A stretch of DNA of 64,000 bases from Pseudomonadales bacterium (GCA_022827245.1 JAJDTI010000175.1:1-64000), one strand, 5' to 3'; numbered from the stretch's first letter, positions 37,009 to 47,241 are shown. The notes: generated by a model not told the origin, from the letters alone. Made by a program: numbers and translations.

Positions 37009-37429
37009 GCGCATGACCGGAGCGCGGTCAACCCCGGGGTTCGGCCCGCCGGAGGCGGCGCCCCAGTGGTGGCGGGCGGCCATCGCGGAATTCGGCGCGG
37101 GCCTCGGCTTCCGGGACACGCGCGACTGGACCGCGGACGTGCTGAACCTGTCCGTCGAGGACGGCCGGTACCTGGTCGACGTCGAGCGCTCCGGCGACGC
37201 GGTCGTGCTGGCCGTGCTGCGCCGCGCCCCGCTGCCGGACATCGAGGACCATGCCCGCGCGCTCCTCGCCGCGTGCGGCTTCGAGCGCGACCACCCGTTC
37301 TTCCTGCAGGCCGGGCTCAAGGGCGACGACGTCCTGGTGCTGGCGGCGCGCCTCGAGCGGTCCGAGTCGGCCGGCCTGTACCGGGCCTTCGAGCTGATCC
37401 GGCAGGTCTACGCGGAGATGGGGCTCTAA
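37001..37429 (+). CDS. SycN-like T3SS chaperone
   Basis: WWRAAIAEFGAGLGFRDTRDWTADVLNLSVEDGRYLVDVERSGDAVVLAVLRRAPLPD...; order SctW-SycN-SctX-SctY-SctV as in Ysc loci. Confidence 0.65.
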   Translation: MRERMTGARSTPGFGPPEAAPQWWRAAIAEFGAGLGFRDTRDWTADVLNLSVEDGRYLVDVERSGDAVVLAVLRRAPLPDIEDHARALLAACGFERDHPFFLQAGLKGDDVLVLAARLERSESAGLYRAFELIRQVYAEMGL

Positions 37430-37436
37430 AGAGATC

Positions 37437-37817
37437 ATGGCGGTCTCGCTCAACATGGGCGTCGAGGGGGTTTCCTACCAGCCCTCCCTGGGCCCGTCCC
37501 GGACCGACTACCCGCGCAGCAAGGTCAACCTGCCGGTCAGCGCGTCCATCCCGTCGCACGTCGACCGCGTGTTCCGCCTCGACGCCAGCGAGCGCATGCT
37601 CGCGAACGCGATCCGGCCGCGCGTCTCGAACCCGTACGTCACCGTGCCGGCCCGCTACCGCCAGCTCTTCGGGGAGATCGAGGCGGCGACGGCGGCACAC
37701 GACGGCGGCGCCGGCGAGGCGGGCCGCATCGTGCAGTCCGCGCGCAGCGTGCTGCTCGCCATGAAGTCGGATTTCGAGGCGTTCGAGACCTCCCGCAACG
37801 CCCTCGTCAAGGCATGA
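37437..37817 (+). CDS. sctX: YscX-like T3SS protein (SctX)
   Basis: 126 aa; SASIPSHVDRVFRLDASERMLANAIRPRVSNPYVTVPARYRQLFGEIEAA...; position immediately before SctY and SctV. Confidence 0.65.
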   Translation: MAVSLNMGVEGVSYQPSLGPSRTDYPRSKVNLPVSASIPSHVDRVFRLDASERMLANAIRPRVSNPYVTVPARYRQLFGEIEAATAAHDGGAGEAGRIVQSARSVLLAMKSDFEAFETSRNALVKA

Positions 37818-38164
37818 CGGTCGTGGCCGGCGCAGTGCTCGACGGACTCGGAGAGGACCACCTGTCGTGGCTGCTGGTCGCCGCGCACAACGATCTGCGC
37901 CAGCGCAGGGCGGAACGGGCGACGGCGCTGCTCGAACTGCTCGACGCGCTCGACCCCGACAACCTGCAGTGCCACAAGATGCTCGCGTACGCGTACCTGC
38001 TGCAGGGCGACCTGCCGCGCTGCGCCGCGCTCGCGGAAGCGTTGCTCGACCGCCCGCTCGGCGCCGCGGACCGGGCGGCGGTGGAGCTCATGCGGCGGCG
38101 GCTGGAGGGCAACGGCGGCGCCGCCCCCGCCGCCGGGCAACCGGGCGGAGGGCCGCCGGCGTGA
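37814..38164 (+). CDS. sctY: YscY-like TPR T3SS chaperone (SctY)
   Basis: LLVAAHNDLRQRRAERATALLELLDALDPDNLQCHKMLAYAYLLQGDLPRCAALAEALLDRPL; translationally overlaps sctV. Confidence 0.7.
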   Translation: MTVVAGAVLDGLGEDHLSWLLVAAHNDLRQRRAERATALLELLDALDPDNLQCHKMLAYAYLLQGDLPRCAALAEALLDRPLGAADRAAVELMRRRLEGNGGAAPAAGQPGGGPPA

Positions 38165-40269
38165 TCGTCCCGGACAACGTCCAGCACGTCCTCTACGCGA
38201 TCACCCAGCGCAAGGACGTACTGCTCGCGTCGCTGCTGGTCGCGATCATCTTCATGATGATCCTGCCGCTGCCGACGGCGCTGGTGGACGTGCTGATCGG
38301 CACGAGCATGGGGATCGCGATCATCCTGCTGATGCTCGCGATCTACATCTCCTCCGCGGGCGAGTTCTTCGCGTTTCCCGCCGTGCTGCTGCTCTCCACA
38401 CTGTTCCGGCTCGCGCTCGCCATCACGACGACGCGGCTCGTTTTGCTGCAGGCGGACGCCGGGGCGATCATCGACACGTTCGGCAACTTCGTCGTCGCCG
38501 GCAACCTCGTCGTCGGCATGGTGATCTTCCTCATCATCACCATCGTGCAGTTCCTCGTCATCACCAAGGGCGCCGAGCGCGTCGCCGAGGTGAGCGCCCG
38601 CTTCTCCCTCGACGCGATGCCCGGCAAGCAGATGAGCATCGACGGCGACATGCGCGCCGGGGTGATCGACATGGCCGAGGCGCGGCGCCGCCGCGAGAAG
38701 GTGGAGAAGGAGAGCCAGCTCTACGGCTCCATGGACGGGGCCATGAAGTTCGTCAAGGGCGACGCGATCGCGGGCCTGATCATCATCGCGATCAACCTGG
38801 TCGGCGGGCTGGTCATCGGCGTGACGCAACGCGGCATGGAGCTCGACGAGGCGATGCAGGTCTACTCGATCCTGACCATCGGGGACGGGCTCGTCGCGCA
38901 GATCCCGGCGCTGCTCATCGCCATGACGGCCGGCATCATCGTCACGCGGGTGAGCACGGACGAGACCGAGAACCTCGCGAGCGACATCGGCGAACAGTTC
39001 GGCGCGCAGCCGAAGGCCCTGCTCGTCGCCGGAGCGCTGATGGTCGCCTTCAGCCTGATCCCCGGGTTCCCCGCGGTCACGTTCCTCGCCCTCGCGGCGG
39101 TCACCGGCGGCGCGGGGCTGCTGCTGCTCCGGGCGTCGAGCCGGCGCGCCGCCGGGGCGGCCGAGAGCCAGGTGTCCTCCGTGCTCACGCCCGTGTCGAC
39201 GGAGACGAGCACCGAGGCGGAGGTGGAGGCGCAGCTCCAGGGCGAGCAGGAGATCACCCTCGGCGCCCCGCTGCTGGTGGACATCTCCGCGTCCCTGCAG
39301 GAGCACCTCGACATGCGCTCCCTGAACCGCGAGGCGGCCAAGGTGCGACGCGCGCTGTACCTCGACCTCGGCGTGCCGTTCCCCGGCGTCCACGTGCGCT
39401 TCAACGAAAACCTGCCGGAGCACGCCTACGCGATCCTGCTGCAGGAGATCCCCATCGCCCGGGGCGACCTGCGGCCCGGCTACGTGCTCTACGCGGACAG
39501 CCCCGGGCAGCTCGACATCGTGCAGTTGCCGAGCGAGGCGGGGGAGCCGTTCCTGCCGAACATCCCGACCGTCTGGATCGAGGACCAGTACGCCCCCGCC
39601 CTGGCGGAGGCGTCGATGTCGTTCCTCGAGCCGCACCGGATCCTGACGTTCCACCTCGCGTACGTGATGAAGCGTTACGCCGAGGAGTTCATCGGCATCC
39701 AGGAAACCTACAACCTGTTCGAGCGCCTGCAGCAGACGTTCCCGGACCTCATCAAGGAAGCGCAGCGCGTGCTGCCGGTCCACCACACCACCGATGTCTT
39801 CAAGCGGCTCGTCGGCGAGGACGTGTCCATCCGCAACGTGCGGCTGATCCTCGAGTCCCTGGTGGAGTGGGGACAGCAGGAGAAGGACGTCGTGGTGCTG
39901 ACGGAGTACGTGCGCGGCGATCTCAAGCGGTTCATCAGCCACAAGTACAGCAGCGACCAGAACGTGCTGTCCGCGTACCTGCTCGACGAGGACCTCGAGG
40001 AGACGGTGCGCGGCGGGATCCGCCAGACCTCGTCGGGCAACTACCTGGCGCTCGATCCCTCGGTGACCCGGCAGCTCGTCGCCCGGACGAAGTCGCTGGT
40101 GGGCGACATCGGCCGGCTGGAGCACAAGCCGGTGATCGTCACCGCCATGGACATCCGCCGCTACGTGCGCAAGGTGCTCGAGATCGAGCTCTACGACCTC
40201 GCGGTGCTGTCGTTCCAGGAGCTGACCCAGGAGGTGACGGTGCAGCCCCTCGGAAGAATCGCGCTATAA
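38161..40269 (+). CDS. sctV: T3SS export gate protein SctV
   Basis: MILPLPTALVDVLIGTSMGIAIILLMLAIYISSAGEFFAFPAVLLLSTLFRLALAITTTRLVLL...; GTG start overlapping the sctY stop. Confidence 0.97.
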   Translation: MIVPDNVQHVLYAITQRKDVLLASLLVAIIFMMILPLPTALVDVLIGTSMGIAIILLMLAIYISSAGEFFAFPAVLLLSTLFRLALAITTTRLVLLQADAGAIIDTFGNFVVAGNLVVGMVIFLIITIVQFLVITKGAERVAEVSARFSLDAMPGKQMSIDGDMRAGVIDMAEARRRREKVEKESQLYGSMDGAMKFVKGDAIAGLIIIAINLVGGLVIGVTQRGMELDEAMQVYSILTIGDGLVAQIPALLIAMTAGIIVTRVSTDETENLASDIGEQFGAQPKALLVAGALMVAFSLIPGFPAVTFLALAAVTGGAGLLLLRASSRRAAGAAESQVSSVLTPVSTETSTEAEVEAQLQGEQEITLGAPLLVDISASLQEHLDMRSLNREAAKVRRALYLDLGVPFPGVHVRFNENLPEHAYAILLQEIPIARGDLRPGYVLYADSPGQLDIVQLPSEAGEPFLPNIPTVWIEDQYAPALAEASMSFLEPHRILTFHLAYVMKRYAEEFIGIQETYNLFERLQQTFPDLIKEAQRVLPVHHTTDVFKRLVGEDVSIRNVRLILESLVEWGQQEKDVVVLTEYVRGDLKRFISHKYSSDQNVLSAYLLDEDLEETVRGGIRQTSSGNYLALDPSVTRQLVARTKSLVGDIGRLEHKPVIVTAMDIRRYVRKVLEIELYDLAVLSFQELTQEVTVQPLGRIAL

Positions 40270-40281
40270 CGGGGACGCGTC

Positions 40282-41637
40282 ATGCCTGCACTGGATGAGC
40301 AACCGATCGGCAACGGAGCGCGCCTCGAGCGGGTCACCGACTGGATCGGCGACGTGGTGCGCACGGCACCGCTCACCGAGAAGCGCGGGCGGGTGCTCGG
40401 CGTGACGGGGGCGCTGATCCGCGCGACGGTCGGCGAGGTCCGAATCGGCGACCTGTGCCGCCTGCAGCGCGGCGACGATCCCGGCGACGGCACGCTCGCC
40501 GAGGTCGTCGGCTTCGACGGCCGGCACGTGCTGCTGTCGCCGCTCGGATCCACCATCGGCATCTCCGGCGACACGCAGGTCGCGGCCACCGGCGCCCGGC
40601 ACGAGGTGCCCGTCGGCCCGGCGCTGCTCGGCAGGGTGCTGAACGGCCTCGGGCGCCCGCTCGACGGGACGTCGCTCGACTGTGCGGAGCGCTATCCGGT
40701 CCTGGCCGACCCCCCGGACCCGATGCGGCGCAAGGTGATCGACACGCCGCTGCCGCTCGGGATACGGGTCTTCGACGGGCTCCTGTCGTGCGGCGAGGGA
40801 CAGCGCATGGGCATCTTCGCCGCCGCCGGAGGCGGGAAGAGCACCCTGCTCTCGATGCTGATCCGCAACTCCGCCGCGGACGTGAAGGTGCTCGCCCTGA
40901 TCGGCGAGCGCGGGCGGGAGGTCCGGGAGTTCATCGAGCAGGACATCGGCGAGGCGGGCCTCGCGCAGTCCGTGGTGGTGGTGGCCACCTCGGAACGCCC
41001 GGCCATGGAACGGCTGAAGGCGGCCTACGTGGCGACCGCGATCGCCGAGTACTTCCGCGACCAGGGCCAGAAGGTGCTCCTCATGATGGACTCCGTGACG
41101 CGCTTCGCTCGCGCGCAGCGGGAGATCGGCCTCGCCGCCGGCGAGCCCCCCACGCGCCGCGGCTTCCCGCCCTCCGTGTTCGCGGCGCTGCCGCAACTCA
41201 TGGAGCGCGCCGGCCAGTCGGAACGCGGGTCCATCACGGCGCTGTACACGGTGCTCGTGGAGGGCGACGACATGACCGAGCCGGTCGCCGACGAGACGCG
41301 CTCGATCCTCAACGGCCACATCATCCTGTCACGGCCCCTCGCGCAGGCGAACCACTATCCCGCGGTGGACGTCCTGGCCAGCGTCAGCCGGGTGATGAAC
41401 CACATCGTGGACGAGGAGCACCTGCGCGTGGCCGGACGCGCCCGGGAGCTGCTCGCGAAGTACCGGGAGGTGGAGCTGCTGCTCAAGATCGGCGAGTACA
41501 AGCGCGGGTCCGACGCGGTCGCCGACGACGCGATCGACCGGCTCGACGCGATCAACGCGGTACTCCGGCAGGGACTGTTCGAGACCTCGGGCTTCGACGA
41601 GACGCTCGAAGGCCTGCGCCAGGCGGTGGAGGGTTGA
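40282..41637 (+). CDS. sctN: T3SS ATPase SctN
   Basis: [131 protein letters not shown]. Confidence 0.98.
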   Translation: MPALDEQPIGNGARLERVTDWIGDVVRTAPLTEKRGRVLGVTGALIRATVGEVRIGDLCRLQRGDDPGDGTLAEVVGFDGRHVLLSPLGSTIGISGDTQVAATGARHEVPVGPALLGRVLNGLGRPLDGTSLDCAERYPVLADPPDPMRRKVIDTPLPLGIRVFDGLLSCGEGQRMGIFAAAGGGKSTLLSMLIRNSAADVKVLALIGERGREVREFIEQDIGEAGLAQSVVVVATSERPAMERLKAAYVATAIAEYFRDQGQKVLLMMDSVTRFARAQREIGLAAGEPPTRRGFPPSVFAALPQLMERAGQSERGSITALYTVLVEGDDMTEPVADETRSILNGHIILSRPLAQANHYPAVDVLASVSRVMNHIVDEEHLRVAGRARELLAKYREVELLLKIGEYKRGSDAVADDAIDRLDAINAVLRQGLFETSGFDETLEGLRQAVEG

Positions 41638-41640
41638 CCG

Positions 41641-42141
41641 GTGCTCGGCGAACTCCTGACAGTCAAGCGCCGCCGCGAGGACGACGCCGTCGCCGCCATG
41701 GCCGAGGCGCGTCGCGCCCTCGAGCGCGAGCGCGACGCGTGCCGGGCCCAGGAGCGGGAGGTCGCGGAGTTCGAGACCTGGCAGGCGGCGGAACGGACGC
41801 GCCTCGACGCCGCCCTGTTCCACAAGCGCGTCACCCGCGACCGGCTCGACGAACACCGGGAGCGGATCGGCGCGTTACGCCAACGGCACGCGGATCTCGA
41901 GGAGAAACTCGCGCTGGCGCGGCAGGCGCTCGCGGCCGCCGAGGAGGCCTTCGGGAATGCCCGCCGCAAGCGCCTCGACGCGCACCGCGAGGTCGTCAAG
42001 TTCGAGGAGTACGAGCGCACGCTCGAGGAGGAGCGCCGCCGCGCGACCGAGCGGCGTGAAGACGAGGAAGCGGAGGAAGTCCTGTCGGGCAGGCTCCGCA
42101 ACGGAGACGGATTCATGGCCAGACCTGGAGGTGAGCGATGA
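41641..42141 (+). CDS. sctO: T3SS stalk protein SctO (YscO-like)
   Basis: Coiled-coil MLGELLTVKRRREDDAVAAMAEARRALERERDACRAQEREVAEFETWQAAERTRL... directly after sctN. Confidence 0.85.
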   Translation: MLGELLTVKRRREDDAVAAMAEARRALERERDACRAQEREVAEFETWQAAERTRLDAALFHKRVTRDRLDEHRERIGALRQRHADLEEKLALARQALAAAEEAFGNARRKRLDAHREVVKFEEYERTLEEERRRATERREDEEAEEVLSGRLRNGDGFMARPGGER

Positions 42142-43697
42142 GCGACGTGCCGGGCGTGACCGGAACCCCGGGCAGCGGCGGCGTGCCGGCGCCCGCGCCC
42201 GAGACGCTCGAGACCGCCGAAGCCCCGGCGGAGAGCCAGCAGGCGTTCGACGCGGCGCTCGTGGAGGAAGCCGCGGAGCCCCCGCTGAACGAATCGCAGC
42301 AGCCCGAGACGCGCACGGCCATCAAGCGCTCGCTGCGGCGTCTCGAGACCGGCGCGCCCCCGTCGGAGACGCGCGCCGAAGAGGAAGCGGTCGAACCGTG
42401 CGGGCGTCCGGCCGCCGACGATACCGGGCGACCGACGGCCAACGCCGCCCCGGAGTCCCGCGACCGCGAGGCTCCGACCCCCGGCACCACGCGACGCCCG
42501 GCTGCACCCACCGAAGCCGCCGGCCGACCGGATACCCCCGACCGCGCGCCGGCGACGCACCCCCCGGAAACCACCGCCCCGGTCCGCGACGCGGCCGGGT
42601 CGCAGCCCGCCTCCGGCGACGCCCACGCCACGGCGGTGGTGCGGGCGCGCACGGCAGATGCGCCGGAACGGACCGGCGTACGGCAACGCGTGGCCGTCCC
42701 AGGTACGGCCCGTGCGAGGCGGCGAGAGGCGCCCGCGCCGGCAGGAACGCGGAAGCCCCAATTGCCGGGTCGCGCAGCGACGCCCGAAGCGGCGGTTCCC
42801 GGCCCGCCGGCGCCGAAAGCGGTGCACACGGTAGATTCGCCGGAACCGCACGGGGCACAGCAACGCGCGGCCGCCGCGAGTACCGCTCGTTCGAGGCAGC
42901 CGGAGGTGCCCGCGCCGGTGGGAACGCGCGAGTCTCAGTCGCCGAGCCGCCCGGCCGCGTCCGAACCGGTGGTCCCCGGCCGGCGGGGAACGGTGCGCAC
43001 GGGCGACCGCCAGGCGCCGCCATCCGGAGCGGCGCCGGTTTCGCCAGGCGCGCCCTCAGCGGCCGACGCTTCCCGACCAGCGTCCGAAGCCGTGCGACTG
43101 TCCGGCCACGAAGAGCCCGGAACCGCACCGCCACGCGACGCCGATCGCACGCAGGTCCGCCAACACCCCACGGCGCCACCCGACGCGGAACGCCCACAAC
43201 ACACCGAGGAAACCCGCACATCGGACCCGGCGAGTTCCGGCGCCGCCCCGCCGGGCGACCTGACCGGGGTCGTCGCGCCGGCCCAGGTGACCGAGTCCGC
43301 CCCCACCGCCGCGCCGGAGGCGGTGCCGGCGCCGGCCGCCCACGTCGCCGAGGTCGCCCGGCAGGTGGCGGACCGCGTCCTCGTGTCCGTCCCCCGCCCG
43401 GGCGCGTCCGACGAGGTGCGCATCACGCTCAACCAGTCGGTGCTCGACGGCAGCGACATCCGCATCTTCCGCGAGGCGGGCGAGCTGAGGGTCGTGTTCG
43501 TCGCGCAGACGGAGTCCGCCCAGCGCTTCCTGGCCGACCACCGCGACGTCCTCCAGCAGACCCTCGGCGACCGCCTGCGGGACGACCACGTGCAGGTGCA
43601 GGTGGAGACGCCGGACCGGCGCGGCGCCGCCCGCGAGGACGCCGAGGGGCGCTCCCGGCAGCGCTACGTGCCGCAGGACGACTCCGAGCTGACCTGA
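42138..43697 (+). CDS. sctP: T3SS needle-length/substrate-switch protein SctP (YscP-like)
   Basis: Long Pro/Ala-rich region; C-terminal domain RVLVSVPRPGASDEVRITLNQSVLDGSDIRIFREAGELRVVFVAQTESAQRFLADHRDVLQQTLGDRL; between sctO and sctQ. Confidence 0.85.
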   Translation: MSDVPGVTGTPGSGGVPAPAPETLETAEAPAESQQAFDAALVEEAAEPPLNESQQPETRTAIKRSLRRLETGAPPSETRAEEEAVEPCGRPAADDTGRPTANAAPESRDREAPTPGTTRRPAAPTEAAGRPDTPDRAPATHPPETTAPVRDAAGSQPASGDAHATAVVRARTADAPERTGVRQRVAVPGTARARRREAPAPAGTRKPQLPGRAATPEAAVPGPPAPKAVHTVDSPEPHGAQQRAAAASTARSRQPEVPAPVGTRESQSPSRPAASEPVVPGRRGTVRTGDRQAPPSGAAPVSPGAPSAADASRPASEAVRLSGHEEPGTAPPRDADRTQVRQHPTAPPDAERPQHTEETRTSDPASSGAAPPGDLTGVVAPAQVTESAPTAAPEAVPAPAAHVAEVARQVADRVLVSVPRPGASDEVRITLNQSVLDGSDIRIFREAGELRVVFVAQTESAQRFLADHRDVLQQTLGDRLRDDHVQVQVETPDRRGAAREDAEGRSRQRYVPQDDSELT

Positions 43698-43713
43698 ACC
43701 GCGGGACCGCATC

Positions 43714-44466
43714 GTGAACGGGCAACGCATTCCCTACCCGACACTCGCCGGCGCCCTCGTCGCGTCGGTCAACGCCCTGGCGACGAGCGCGCAGGTGCCC
43801 GTGTCCGGCGCCGGCGGGACGGGCTGGACGCTCCACCCCGCCGCCGGCCACGCCGCCGGCCGGCGCCGGCTGACCCTCGGGGTCCGCGTCGGCGGCAGCC
43901 CGGTACGGGTGCACCTCGACGCCGCCGCGCTCGCGACCGTCCTCGGCGACCTGCTCCCGGCCGACGCCTTCGGGGGCCTCGACGGCGACCTGCGGGCGGC
44001 GGTGCTGGCAACGGCGCTCGCCCGGCCGCTGGCGGCGCTGACCGCAGCCCTGCGCGCCGAAATCGTACTCGAGGGCGTGCCCGGGCCGGGGGCGGACGCG
44101 CCCGCCCACCCGCCGCCGGGGAGCGTCCTCCTGGAGGTCCGGGGACCGGCCGACGTCGTCCACTGCACGGTCGAGGTGGAACTGCAGGGGCCGTTGCCCG
44201 CGCCCGTGCTCGAGACGCTCGGGCAATACCCGGCGCGGCGTGACTGCGGTGCGGTGCCCGTGCCCGTGACGTTCGAACTGGGGTCCTCGACGCTGTCCGA
44301 GGCCGAACTCGCATCCGTGGAACCCGGGGACATCGTCCTGTTCGACGAATGCCACCTCGCGGACGGCCGCCTGCGCGTGAACGTCTGCGACCGCTGGTTC
44401 GTCACCGGCGCGCTGACCGGTGTCGACCTGACCATCGAGGAGGCCTCCGAGGAGGAACGCCCATGA
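43714..44466 (+). CDS. sctQ: T3SS C-ring protein SctQ, N-terminal part (SctQa)
   Basis: VEVELQGPLPAPVLETLGQYPARRDCGAVPVPVTFELGSSTLSEAELASVEPGDIVLFDECHLADGRLRVNVCDRWFVTGALTGVDLTI contains a SpoA-type domain. Confidence 0.8.
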   Translation: MNGQRIPYPTLAGALVASVNALATSAQVPVSGAGGTGWTLHPAAGHAAGRRRLTLGVRVGGSPVRVHLDAAALATVLGDLLPADAFGGLDGDLRAAVLATALARPLAALTAALRAEIVLEGVPGPGADAPAHPPPGSVLLEVRGPADVVHCTVEVELQGPLPAPVLETLGQYPARRDCGAVPVPVTFELGSSTLSEAELASVEPGDIVLFDECHLADGRLRVNVCDRWFVTGALTGVDLTIEEASEEERP

Positions 44467-44765
44467 ACCCAGACGCACCCTCGCCGGACGACGCCGGCGC
44501 GGCGGACCCGGGACCCGACACCGGGGCGGAAGCCGGCATCGACGTGGACGGCCTTCCCGTCCGGCTGGTGTTCGTGGCCGGCGAGACCGAGGTCGCGGTC
44601 CGTGACCTGCAGCGGCTCGCGCCCGGCTACGTCTTCGACCTGCGCCAGCCCGTCGACCGCCACGTCGAGGTGCGCGCCAACGGGCGCACCGTCGCCCGCG
44701 GCGAACTCGTCGAGGTGGACGGCCGGGTCGGCGTGCGCGTCCTCGAGTGCACGCCGGCGCCCTGA
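44463..44765 (+). CDS. sctQ: T3SS C-ring protein SctQ, C-terminal SpoA domain (SctQb)
   Basis: GLPVRLVFVAGETEVAVRDLQRLAPGYVFDLRQPVDRHVEVRANGRTVARGELVEVDGRVGVRVLEC; ATGA overlap with the upstream ORF. Confidence 0.88.
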   Translation: MNPDAPSPDDAGAADPGPDTGAEAGIDVDGLPVRLVFVAGETEVAVRDLQRLAPGYVFDLRQPVDRHVEVRANGRTVARGELVEVDGRVGVRVLECTPAP

Positions 44766-44794
44766 GCCCCAACCCACCCCGACAGGCCCGCACC

Positions 44795-45445
44795 ATGGAC
44801 ACCCTGCCCGACCCGCCCACCCTCATCGTGCTCTTCGGGGCGCTCGGCATGCTGCCGTTCCTGGTCGTGATGGGCACGTGCTTCGTGAAGCTGATCGTCG
44901 TGTTCGCGCTGGTGCGCAACGCCCTCGGCATCCAGTCCATACCGCCGAACATGGCCCTGCACGGGCTGGCGCTGGTGCTGACGATCTACATCATGATGCC
45001 GGTGGGCATGGAGAGCTACGACAACCTGGTCGGCCAGGACTTCACGCTCGAGAGTCCCACGTCGCTTGCCGCCGCCACGTCGGTGGCCGTGGTGCCCTAC
45101 CGGAAGTTCCTGAGCAAGCACGCGAGCGAAACCCAGCTCGACTTCTTCATCGACACTGCGGCCGAACTCTGGGGGGAGGAGTACGAACACGAACTGACGC
45201 GGGACAACCTGTTCATCCTGATCCCGGCGTTCGTGGTGGGGGAACTCACCACGGCGTTCGAGATCGGGTTCCTGGTCTACCTGCCGTTCATCGTCGTGGA
45301 CCTCGTCATCTCCAACATCCTGCTGGCGATGGGCATGATGATGATCTCGCCGATGACGATCTCCCTGCCGTTCAAGCTGCTGCTGTTCGTGTTCCTCGAC
45401 GGCTGGACGCGGCTCGTGCAGGGGCTCGTCCTCTCCTACCAGTGA
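44795..45445 (+). CDS. sctR: T3SS export apparatus protein SctR
   Basis: LIVLFGALGMLPFLVVMGTCFVKLIVVFALVRNALGIQSIPPNMALHGLALVLTIYIMMPVG...IPAFVVGELTTAFEIGFLVYLPFIVVDLVISNILLAMGMMMISPMTISLPFKLLLFVFLDGW. Confidence 0.97.
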   Translation: MDTLPDPPTLIVLFGALGMLPFLVVMGTCFVKLIVVFALVRNALGIQSIPPNMALHGLALVLTIYIMMPVGMESYDNLVGQDFTLESPTSLAAATSVAVVPYRKFLSKHASETQLDFFIDTAAELWGEEYEHELTRDNLFILIPAFVVGELTTAFEIGFLVYLPFIVVDLVISNILLAMGMMMISPMTISLPFKLLLFVFLDGWTRLVQGLVLSYQ

Positions 45446-45454
45446 GTGCGCCCG

Positions 45455-45721
45455 ATGTCTGAAGCGGAAGTCATCAGCCACGCTGCGCGCGCGCTGCTGC
45501 TCGTGCTGGTGCTGTCCCTGCCCCCGATCGCGGTAGCGGCGGCGGTCGGCGTCATGGTCGGGCTGATCCAGGCGCTGACCCAGATCCAGGAGCAGACCAT
45601 CTCCTTCGCCTTCAAGCTGGCGGCGATCATCCTCGTGATCTTCATGATCATGGGATGGCTCGGCTCCGAACTGATCGGCTACGCCGCCGACTCGTTCAGC
45701 CGCATCGAGCGCGTGCGGTAG
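45455..45721 (+). CDS. sctS: T3SS export apparatus protein SctS
   Basis: MSEAEVISHAARALLLVLVLSLPPIAVAAAVGVMVGLIQALTQIQEQTISFAFKLAAIILVIFMIMGWLGSELIGYA. Confidence 0.97.
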   Translation: MSEAEVISHAARALLLVLVLSLPPIAVAAAVGVMVGLIQALTQIQEQTISFAFKLAAIILVIFMIMGWLGSELIGYAADSFSRIERVR

Positions 45722-45728
45722 CGCCGGA

Positions 45729-47132
45729 ATGGCCGAGGCACCCTGGACGCTCCGCATCCTTTCCGGCGTGCACGCCGGCGCCGAGGCCGCGCTGTCGGAA
45801 GAGGAGGCGGTGCTCGGCCGGGACGACGACTGCGACTTCGTGCTCGACGACGCGGGCCTCGCCGGACGGCACTTCAGCCTGCGGGCCGACGCCGGCGGCG
45901 TCGGGCTCCGCGTGCTGGACGCGGACCGGCCCGTGCTGGTCGACGGCCAATCGGTCGCCGGGAGCGTCGCCCTCGAACCCTACCAGGTCGTCGCCGTGGG
46001 CGGGCTCGCGCTCGCGGTCGGGCCGTCCGACCGCCCCTGGCCGGACATCGCGCTGCCGGCGGCCGCGAGTCCCGGGGCCGACGCGGAGCCGGACGACGAG
46101 ACCGCACCGGCCGATACCGAGCGCGGCGCGGCGGACGCGGAGCCCACCCCCGACGATCCGGCGCCGGCGGAGGTCGCCGTGGCCGCGGGCCGGCGGCGGC
46201 GCTGGGCGGCCTGGGCCGGCACCGCTGCGGCGGGATTGCTGGTTGCGGGAGCGGTCGCATGGCTCCTGCTGCCCCGCGAGGTGGACCGGCACCACGAGGA
46301 CGCCGCCGACACGACCCGCACGATCCGCGCGATCGCGGCCGGCCACGACGCCGTCATCGACGTGCGGACCGACGACGGCGCGGTCTCCGTGACCGGCAAC
46401 GTCGACACGGAGGAGGCGCGCTCGGAGCTCCTCGCCGAGCTCGCCGGCGCCGGGGTCCGCGCCACCGTGCACATCACGTCCACCGAGCAGATCGCCGAGT
46501 TCGCCCTCGCCATCCTCGACCAGTCCCTGAATCTCGACGAGCGCAACGCCGTCGAAGTGGCGCCCGTATCCGGGTCGCCGGGGAAGCTGCTCATCTCCGG
46601 TTACGTCCGGGACGAGGCCGCGCTCGACCGGGCGCGCGCCATCCTGGAACGCGACGTGCAGGAGGCCCGGGGAATCGCCTACCAGGTGCAGACGAAGGCG
46701 GACCGCCTGGCCACGCTGCGCGAACGGCTCGAGACCGCGAGGCTCGGCGGGCGGTTCCTCGTGCAGGAGTTCGCCGACCGTATCGGGCTGTTCGGCGCGC
46801 TGCGGTCGCCGGACGAATTGTCCGACCTCACGGAACTCGTCGCGCGCTTCAACGACGAGTTCGGCGGCCGCCCCCGTCTCGCGCTCGCCGGCACCGACTC
46901 CTTCCTCGGGGAGTCGACCATCGACCTGGACGTCCGCGCCGTGGTCCTCGGCGAAAACATCCACGTGGTCCTGCACGACGGCGAGACCCACGGGCAGGGC
47001 TCCCGGGTCGCCGACGGCTACGCGATCCGGGCCATCACCGAGCACTACATGCTGCTCGAGCGGGCCTCGGACCGGATCGAGGACAGGGCGTCGGAGTCGG
47101 AGGTCGCGTACTTCATATTCGAGGAGCGGTAA
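45729..47132 (+). CDS. sctD: T3SS inner-membrane ring protein SctD (FHA-containing, YscD-like)
   Basis: N-terminal FHA-like LRILSGVHAGAEAALSEEEAVLGRDDDCDFVLDDAGLAGRHFSLRADAGG; TM WAAWAGTAAAGLLVAGAVAWLLL; periplasmic ring-building repeats. Confidence 0.9.
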   Translation: MAEAPWTLRILSGVHAGAEAALSEEEAVLGRDDDCDFVLDDAGLAGRHFSLRADAGGVGLRVLDADRPVLVDGQSVAGSVALEPYQVVAVGGLALAVGPSDRPWPDIALPAAASPGADAEPDDETAPADTERGAADAEPTPDDPAPAEVAVAAGRRRRWAAWAGTAAAGLLVAGAVAWLLLPREVDRHHEDAADTTRTIRAIAAGHDAVIDVRTDDGAVSVTGNVDTEEARSELLAELAGAGVRATVHITSTEQIAEFALAILDQSLNLDERNAVEVAPVSGSPGKLLISGYVRDEAALDRARAILERDVQEARGIAYQVQTKADRLATLRERLETARLGGRFLVQEFADRIGLFGALRSPDELSDLTELVARFNDEFGGRPRLALAGTDSFLGESTIDLDVRAVVLGENIHVVLHDGETHGQGSRVADGYAIRAITEHYMLLERASDRIEDRASESEVAYFIFEER

Positions 47133-47241
47133 GGTTTCGGGCGCCCCGAGGGGTCGCCGCCGTAGCATCGCGATCCGGCGGTCCGCCGCAGCCGTCGAGG
47201 TTGGCCAGTGTCCCGGGTGCGGGGCGTGTGCTCCGCGAACC

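Noticed and set aside
37807-40125. 772-aa - strand ORF
   Set aside because: Antisense shadow of sctV; low-complexity His/Asp/Arg composition.
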